DNA from: Planctomycetaceae bacterium
GTDB taxonomy: Bacteria; Planctomycetota; Planctomycetia; Planctomycetales; Planctomycetaceae
Assembly: GCA_021732995.1 (NCBI GenBank)
Contig: JAKFWA010000085.1
Location: forward strand, 62,001-126,000
Direction: 5' to 3'
Length of the DNA: 64,000 bases
Shown one piece after another: positions 61,901-64,000 of this stretch. The translations under genes and the position numbers were made by a program. The notes beneath the pieces are model-generated. The model had not been told where the DNA came from and did no database searches. It saw only the letters and a list, made by a program, of their open reading frames with translations. Numbering within the stretch: position 1 is the first letter of the stretch; every line of letters starts with the position of its first letter.

Positions 61901-64000
61901 CTTGCATCATATGACGGCGCTAGTTCGCTGGCGCACGCCAACTCTGTGGAGATCGCCGCGACAGTCCTGGGGTTCGCAGATATTGGTGCGCTCGAGTTCC
62001 TGGGCGACAGCAACGACGAAGGCGCCCCGCGAGTCTTGTCCAGCACCCCAACGGCCCTGCACGCCGGAGGCAATGTCTCACAATCGCGCACGCAGTTACT
62101 GCTCAATATGAGTGAACCGCTCAACGTGGTCGATGCCAACGCACCCTCCAACTTCCTCTTGCGATCTCGGGGACAGGATGGCGCCTTCGACACGGAAGAT
62201 GACGTGTTGTTCGAGATCACCCCCAGTTACATCGCGAACACGACCGTCCTGACGTTGTCCACCGGGATGACATTACCACTCGGCAGATATCGTCTGACCG
62301 TACTTGGTAATGCGGGCCTTAATGACGCCAGTGGGAACAAGCTGGACGGAGATGGCGACGGTCACGAGGGCGGCGACTACGTACGCGAGTTCGACGTCGT
62401 AACGAATATTTCCCCCACAGCAGCACCAGACACTTACTCGCTGGACGAAGACACAACCCTCTCCGTCCTTGCAACGACCGGAGTACTGGCCAACGACGCC
62501 GATGCTAACGGCGATCCCATCACCGCGGTTTTGATCTCGGGACCATCTCACGGGACGCTGACGCTCAACGCCAACGGGTCGTTCAACTACGTACCCGCCG
62601 CGAATTACCACGGCACGGATTCATTCACCTACCAAGCCACGGACGGGCTCGGATTCTCGCCAACCAGAAGCGTTACACTCACAGTCAATTCGATTCTGGA
62701 TACTCCAGTAGCAGGGGCAAACAGCTATAGTATTGCGGAAGACAACACATTGGTCGTTGCGGGACCCGGAGTTCTCGGCAACGACAGTGATGGCGACGGC
62801 GACACTTTGACGGCTGTACTTGTATCCGGCACATCACATGGTTCGCTGACCCTGAATTCGAACGGCTCGTTTACTTATGAGCCTGTCGACGACTTCTTCG
62901 GGCAGGACGAGTTCCGCTATCAGGCCACGGACGGGAGCCTCTCATCCGGTGTCATCACTGTAACGTTGAACGTTACCAGCGTTAATGACGCACCGGTCGG
63001 AACAGCCGACAGCTTCAGCCTGCTTGCTGACACCGCGTTGAGTATTGAGGCACCAGGCGTGCTGGAGAACGATACAGACACGGAACTGGCGACATTGTCC
63101 GTGATGGTCGTGACCGGAACCTCGCACGGCACGCTGACCCTGAACCCGGACGGATCGTTCGACTATGTGCCTGCTACAGGGTACGTGGGACCAGACTCGT
63201 TTGTGTATCGAGCATTCGACGGGCTTGACCATTCGAATGACACGACCGTCTCAATCACGGTGCGTCCACTCAATACTCCGCCAGTTGCCACCGGTGAAGA
63301 ATTCACCCTGTATGAGAATACAACTCTACAAATCGCAGCGCCCGGGCTGCTAACGAACGACATTGACGATGACGGCGATTCCCTGTCAGTGCTGCCGCTG
63401 GATAGCCCCGCTCATGGTTCGCTGACGCTCAATGGCGACGGATCATTCTCATATACTCCAAATTCAGGATATCGCGGCCCCGACTCCTTTACCTATCTCG
63501 TGTCCGATGCCACCGACTCGTCAAATACAGTGACAGTGATATTGAACATTATTCAGCCGCCCACACTGTCGATCGCGGCGACGAACGCCGGACAGCACGA
63601 GGGACACAGCGGCAACACTCCATTCACGTTCACGGTAGCTCGCGACGGGGACACAACCGTTGCCGCCACAGTGAACTACGCCATCAGCGGCAGCGGCGCG
63701 AACCAGGCTGACGCCGCTGACTTCGGCGGGACACTCCCCAGCGGAACAGTGACCTTCGCGGCGGGTGAGACCAGCAAGATCATCACCATTCACGTGACCG
63801 GCGACACAGTCGTCGAGTCTGATGAAGGGTTCACGGTTACGTTGTCGAGTCCTTCGACGGATGCGATTCTAGGAACAGCGACAGCGACGGGTTCAATCCT
63901 CAATGACGACGCGTCACTCGCCATCGCTGCCACGAGTGCCAGTAAGTCAGAGGGACACAGCGGCAACACCGCCTTCACATTCACCGTCACACGCACGGGT
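46943..64000 (+). CDS. Giant modular secreted protein (BNR propeller, beta-helix, LamG, malectin, cadherin-like, Calx-beta), 3' end outside window
   Basis: One frame opens at the ATG at 46943 and is still open at the window end: over 5,686 residues. I spot-checked it at intervals, and the domain order runs through in a single frame. The N-terminus has a LEPR-XLL-like motif (QLLERRDLLVA, residues about 37-47), the planctomycete export signature. Then come a propeller with Asp-boxes (SDGGESW, SDDAGVNW, SDDHGDTW; residues about 55-770), a PPC-like domain (about 773-896), and five right-handed beta-helix modules anchored at 49652, 51440, 54266, 57149 and 59909. Between these lie a LamG domain (53405-54060), two golvesin-like domains (about 55720-56160, 58530-58930) and two malectin-like domains (about 56500-56920, 59290-59680). 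Then a nidogen-like part (61440-61940), an SbsA-like Ig domain, four cadherin-like repeats (62430-63550) and Calx-beta repeats from 63560. Domain content suggests glycan binding or cleavage and calcium-stiffened surface attachment. Confidence 0.9.
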   Translation, partial: MRLSHWLTRIGEWRPNSDRRRGSSSHVARRQSIARIQLLERRDLLVATWMPQGPSTSQDGQVEGIADGEVIGAIHAIVTHPTDASIAYVGSVNGGVWRTTSATSADPDWSPLFDRQSSLSIGALAMDPTDPQRLAAGIGRYSGFAQNGGRLTGIALTSDGGESWTEINDPLLQGESVSGIALIGDVVLVATNPFFGGGGIFRRADATSGFTTISGTGGLPAGGAYDLVSDPSDPDRFYVSVASGGLYRSDDAGVNWVSVSEDDTALNSAITDAGNNNTEMAVASNGRVYVAVIITGQVNYIGYSDDHGDTWTAMDLPQTTESNSDIEGLHPGAHGGTHFSIAVDPTDPNTVYVGGDRQDSPFPNAIGANDFTGRLFRGDTTIAPTGAVPSPQWEHLTHSNNIAETPGGGTGNGSAPHAGSRDISFDANGNLIEVNDGGIYRRTGPRTNSGDWYSMIGDLQIAEIHNIAYDNNSNVLISGNQDTGTTYQLETGESLWKTISQGTGGDVAVDNVTLAGAKQSIRYTSSQGLAEFKRSIWDDDNNLVSSASPALTVTGGGAPLVGQYITPVVLSEVAPTRLVIGAGNSVYESLNQGNTITELGAGITADAIAYGGHRLNTANPDVLYVAQDATIYVRTTAGGALSAVSALPPGADTVSDIELDPNDWMRAWVVDGDQVFQTVNAGVSWTDITGNLVNESLRSIEYISGPVLDGLVVGGLGGVYKATDNNFADWSSFGVDLPNVPVWDLDYDSTDDVLAAGTLGRGAWTLANTGQSLIEPDRFETAPLGPNNTRQTASPVGVGLGVHVSNVSLHLPTDQDWYQFEVLRTDSLDISAVYGETDGVLNLQVFDESGNQLGTGTYNNGRNTASLSSLLPGSYYVRVAETDNSTTSYQLEITPGAGSTTRVFYVNDSSVADGYYTLATGDDANDGLTAHTPKASIQDVLDDYEVGPNDLIAIDTGSYSSGVTITASDEGAAFAGTPAGSTYLAGVGFELADADNNLIYGLTFTGHGTGIYLHEVGGVSASTDNIIRENTFHGRSTGINQGAGDISIIDNVFENTHTGVFLSGAAGAVVSGNTIVALTPNSISHGVSVSSSDNVTISENSISGASVGISASNTKLHLADNELFENDQGASIAYGSVTLHGNHIHNNETGVESYYSNLVVGGTDWTAATVNEIDHNTTGIHVIGSGTVQYNRLHRNATAVSTTQGSQAAPILVDHNVIYRNSDDGVLAHADNGTLITSNTIYAPVGDGVRIQGSSQNIELRNNIIWAENGYALSVATDSQRGFASDYNNLFATRDATHNGRIVSFQKDFIDLFDWQVESNYDTHSIGYTAIDPTLDNPQFVDVANDNYQLQDLVSTSIDAGDPSITVDFHLEPSPNGHRLDLGAYGNTTLASQSRATSIDVDYPNFFTDWPAAEGRGVFFRSVNVSGNVDIDLLDAAGNFVADIAVVPAEDGAVGWSPQQSGISGSVSNRYRVRVRSVDNPAITDISREVFSVPPTGGDYFVDDGENSGDQYTTTAVGNNRNTGRTANDPKANLVALLRSYDLGPGDTVKIDAGNYINVRNVVLSGNIDIGDDEGAVFTGPTSAAAGVAVLDRANSFAGSTNIELNDADFVTLQYLTLRGAENGLWVKNGSTHFTGSHLIVSHNTTDGIRIESDSELTEVDTLTASHNGGTGVGIYTAINELRDSKAFNNLHGIVVTAGPQDGTLRLTRLDVHDNSQVGVNISAPRIELTDSSVHGNSTGIYAYSASGVPSIIGSVDSTGAASLAPNEPGASSGRTGNRVYDNLDVGVYAYGNILVFGNNIFGQGEENRSGIGVQLYSGATAQNNAIHDNTYGIWMLTAPFYSNDTARENLVFNNSIAGIITDSEDIVVGNTIYSNAIGIQSGGSPHIEHNIIYGNETDGVKLVDASGSDSNPALLLNNTIYQPTGNAVTVTGGSDHVTLRNNILWAKSGYDISVSNDSQTAFLSDYNVLRVTDTGKVAFWQGLARPTITDWRLTTFTDQHSLADDPLFVDLDGSDNVLGYGSVTQNGSDDDFHVKSTVGRFTGSLAPVITHATASLPTASPATPVALPDSQQSATIDRGAPNDEFDLEPATNGGFINIGAYGNTPHASLSPAEYVLLTRPDGGEVWPAEQTFTIDWRSQIVGGYGTDAGYRDDVLSDEPQGYWRLNDAVGSTVAEDSSTAGQDGTYNGSIELDQLAVWPTSAAAEFDSSDDVVTIADAEGQRGESLSLEAWIYPTATFATYDTVLMKTTNGSWSDGYGLYLSSNDASGTLRFFINNYSAHAATAAVPLNQWSHVVATYDESSIKLYVDGTLAGETPYSEPINHSSNTLRIGSGEGGYNWRGRLSDVAIYDSVIPDDRIASHANHRPESSGAVDLALYAEGSETPTAVIADDVPNDGTFRWTVPASIPPASNYRVRITHSTNAALVDQSNNVFRITEPIHTYYVNVPEDSNLTDNEYTSASGSNSNTGFFPESPMASVQAVLDRYDLRAGDVILVDTGRYSLTVNVKIEHEDSGVEIRGPVQAGHDAVLDRENQFAGSHVVELVNADKITLSHLTLIGGQDGVHAADGSDSDQILISNSEIFGNARNGIQIGSGNDSISIAHNLIRGNGSRGVQFNGNGSITNNTIYLHPTHGIDAATTGGTAAIIISNNRVNSNGDIGIIIDTNGGGKITASHNDVFENSTGIQATWAGSYVIENSVHDNSNNGIRVNAQATATGNDVFRNSAGISSGFYFDSGEVIKGNRVFANRQAGIYSTGADIVSDNQVYANLLGIQAVHEWSRFTGQLTNNLVYDNIEGGIQVWYAASGAVVRNNTVRQTSGDALRIGNSTSGLEVSNNILSTSGGYALSVAANSQAGLFSDYNIFQFPTATSDGGLGQWQGHDFDSLNDWFFALGYDQHSYVSNPGFVQLGGADAALGYSGLASGAATIVDDGDAGFAVTGDWESQTSIGRGDGELERVFTDGHLADGVATWTFTGLTPGASYEIAATWERDPGRYRHDYSTARFEISNGGLFVSRRDAVQYSNPDEYPEGEFFSADGSDWRPLGTIVATDGTLTVQLSAASAGRIIADSIRLQQIVGDRGFDDRPGFALQTGSVGVDQGDPLTIFSSEPAPNGNRVNIGADGNTSRATNSSSTQMQVLSPEALGKVGIGDTVTIDFQSSGLTVNDPVLLLNAGGGAFENWTASQFATRSQSSTITESIDLSGLVNPAPQSIYQSYAYTDNYNPGARMSFALPVPDGTYTVRLHFVNAYGAQPVSSGTSQSQVLDVHAEGNLVLDQYDLPAETGSQFRADIETFSVAVSGQDGLSLDFINEGYYPTSLAAIEVLRAAPTGTVDPRATIEVSRDNGGTWAAVGSDVALDRFGRGSFNWTIPQGFETQSTTALVRVTSGGTSGVSIRPFLIAPQGNDYYVNDNSLVGDVFTTAVGNDLNSGKTPDRPVASLYGLLASYDLGPGDVIHVDAGTYQLLRSLQIDQSDEGVRIEGPSSDSAVLNRGIRSGYSVIDVVNADDVTLSHLTLTGASFGVHATGSARLTIADSQIYDNDNTGISIDSSNTATTLRANTVFRNSIGINQGSSGLIENNRVFSNGATGITASSSADSSGNPVLVVRNNTVSDNSGGINASSNYANGVAVINNRVFANVATGVSVAAGASATGNIVYDNQTGIASGFSFDSSETITNNRVFHNRGTGIYGTGGDLISGNQIYANSVGIQAVSEWSNFHSAPQILNNLIYDSSSNGILLQTGNSASAAIRNNTIHQPIGDAVRVAAGVYAAVENNILLTQDGYAISVAASSQPGFYSDYNIFQTPVGTADGGLGEWQSRDYDSLNDWRFQVGYDQHSQVVDPRFNDPDGADNISSYSTTPISPAVIIDDGATGFSTTGSWVTDVIGRGVGGTELQSTANSVSASWTFSGLQEGGTYELAVTWHESGPYDPASADAEYAVFDGTTRIITTTRNQSYQGPNDFTADGAHWSRIVTFIASASTATLQLTPITGHVAADAARLQRISGDHGADDRVGWRIQSDSPAIDQGDPGSVYSAEPQPNGNRVNIGHEGNTANAGTSPSTQIQVLSPNGVEKLETGSVVPIEWQISGIGQLDPVLQLNAGGPAIGRFAADQFLRSGHTTTGGTSSLIGLLNPAPQEVYQTYTYGSSGPGSQFSYQLPVPDGTYTVRLHFVNEYGAAPAATAGNFAQVFDVFADGALIIDDYDLPSETEAQYRAAIANASVTVTGGDGLSLAFLNQSYYSATIAAIELLRANPAGQSDPRATVELSRDNGSTWTTLATNVAHDPNGRGEYLWTIPANFETAGSTALVRVAVNPTDVSDRPFLIANNGRDFYINDGQTTGDVFTTAVGSDLNSGKSADRPMATLAALLEAYDLEPGDVIHVDTGNYITVQNILIGAEDAGVRIEGPSGTTPRAIFDRDLTSQSFANTFDIHDAAGVTLDSLGITGGYHGVLVTGASNQFNLRRSEIYGNAHDGVALSQNGHEYLVADNVMRNNGASGLSIRSDGVASGNRLFGNASHGIYAINDTLDNTLEVRDNLLIGQGGTAIHAQNNIQAINNTLVSSGGGTGIYATSGATVAGNTVSRYAVGISTSSGNSFGGSTEYVYNNRAFANSSTGISADWDDIVSGNTSYSNSIGIHLDYFHGEASNNIVYANTNYGIEQTSRPFYQTGASELVNNSVFQDVGDAIRLTNSSNVRVANNILWVNAGHALFVDSPSQPNFRSDRNVIARGPNPIVPGDLARAGFWGGETRPTLADWQQASGQDIHSVEADPRWLDINGPDNLLGYTTAGGGFDGGRDDNFSLRRNSVAIDRADTHLAPFTDHVGAARHNDQGTPDVGTPGYAITALSSSGFTETGVAQGFRNYGAFYDLTLPFAFPFYDDTFTHVSVSTSGFLQFGGANGAGDVSNSTSELLLNARIAPLWDNIFTYNEGDDVFVDTSVANQVTIRWNGTLSENPGDLNFSVTLFDTGRIQFHYGAGNAGLTPTVGISRGDGRHYLLASYDGASSLAHANSVEIAATVLGFADIGALEFLGDSNDEGAPRVLSSTPTALHAGGNVSQSRTQLLLNMSEPLNVVDANAPSNFLLRSRGQDGAFDTEDDVLFEITPSYIANTTVLTLSTGMTLPLGRYRLTVLGNAGLNDASGNKLDGDGDGHEGGDYVREFDVVTNISPTAAPDTYSLDEDTTLSVLATTGVLANDADANGDPITAVLISGPSHGTLTLNANGSFNYVPAANYHGTDSFTYQATDGLGFSPTRSVTLTVNSILDTPVAGANSYSIAEDNTLVVAGPGVLGNDSDGDGDTLTAVLVSGTSHGSLTLNSNGSFTYEPVDDFFGQDEFRYQATDGSLSSGVITVTLNVTSVNDAPVGTADSFSLLADTALSIEAPGVLENDTDTELATLSVMVVTGTSHGTLTLNPDGSFDYVPATGYVGPDSFVYRAFDGLDHSNDTTVSITVRPLNTPPVATGEEFTLYENTTLQIAAPGLLTNDIDDDGDSLSVLPLDSPAHGSLTLNGDGSFSYTPNSGYRGPDSFTYLVSDATDSSNTVTVILNIIQPPTLSIAATNAGQHEGHSGNTPFTFTVARDGDTTVAATVNYAISGSGANQADAADFGGTLPSGTVTFAAGETSKIITIHVTGDTVVESDEGFTVTLSSPSTDAILGTATATGSILNDDASLAIAATSASKSEGHSGNTAFTFTVTRTG
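54266..59908 (+). repeat. Two tandem super-modules of about 920-960 residues inside the giant gene
   Basis: The order beta-helix, golvesin-like domain, malectin-like domain, Ig-like linker occurs twice in a row (54266-57148 and 57149-59908). Both start with a tyrosine/asparagine anchor (YYVN), then N.G.....P.AS...LL..YDL..GDVI.VD.G.Y. Corresponding landmarks recur at similar offsets, for example a YDQHS segment before each golvesin-like domain and TYTVRLHFVN in each malectin-like domain. DNA identity is only moderate, so the duplication is old. Confidence 0.8.

Overview
The window looks like the chromosome of a planctomycete (class Planctomycetia). The evidence is the set of protein families that are abundant in that phylum: two PSCyt/DUF1549/DUF1553 surface cytochrome proteins, DUF1501, the DUF1592-group plus DUF1552 pair, a DUF1559 prepilin-like protein, ECF sigma factors beside a Ser/Thr kinase, a GYF-WD40 protein, and giant modular secreted proteins. 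Base composition is moderately GC-rich and fairly even. I cannot name a genus. No rRNA, tRNA or CRISPR array was seen.

Layout. 1-2.2 kb: 3' end of an RTX (calcium-binding nonapeptide repeat) protein. 2.9-4.3 kb: secreted AhpD/CMD-like protein. 4.3-13.3 kb: an efflux locus with two RND permeases, one lipoprotein adaptor and a divergent TetR regulator, with a palindromic operator between adaptor and regulator. 13.5-18 kb: a minus-strand operon of PSCyt protein, small cytochrome-like protein and RidA. 18.3-19.1 kb: methyltransferase. 19.5-24 kb: LamG-PSCyt protein plus DUF1501. 24.4-29.4 kb: DUF1592-type gene and DUF1552 gene, separated by a HEAT-repeat gene and an orphan copy of the DUF1592 gene tail. 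29.6-34.4 kb: an S12 serine hydrolase, then a BlaI-type repressor translationally coupled to a membrane M56 metallopeptidase fused to a PDZ-S41 tail-specific protease. 34.4-35.1 kb: GNAT acetyltransferase.

35.5-43.3 kb is a signalling and envelope block. One ECF sigma factor is coupled to a zinc-finger/kinase/EF-hand protein. A second ECF sigma factor is coupled to a small membrane protein and a signal peptidase I. An EF-hand lipoprotein, a DUF1559 protein and a WD40 protein follow. A roughly 250-bp unit (EF-hand tail plus long hairpin) occurs four times here. 43.6-46.6 kb is a decayed zone: a frameshifted, 5'-truncated RTX gene abutting a transposase fragment, then a frameshifted PD40 propeller gene. 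From 46.9 kb to the window end runs one open frame of more than 5,686 codons. It encodes a giant secreted protein with BNR propeller, five beta-helix modules, LamG, golvesin-like, malectin-like, cadherin-like and Calx-beta domains.

The most promising undescribed system is the BlaI / M56-S41 pair. The beta-lactam sensor of BlaR1 is replaced by a PDZ-tail protease with an intact Ser-Lys pair. Two near-identical palindromes lie upstream of the repressor, one of them overlapping a good -10 box. Other strong signals are the duplicated gene tail around the HEAT gene, the mobile EF-hand/hairpin unit, and at least eight sequence-unrelated long intergenic hairpins.
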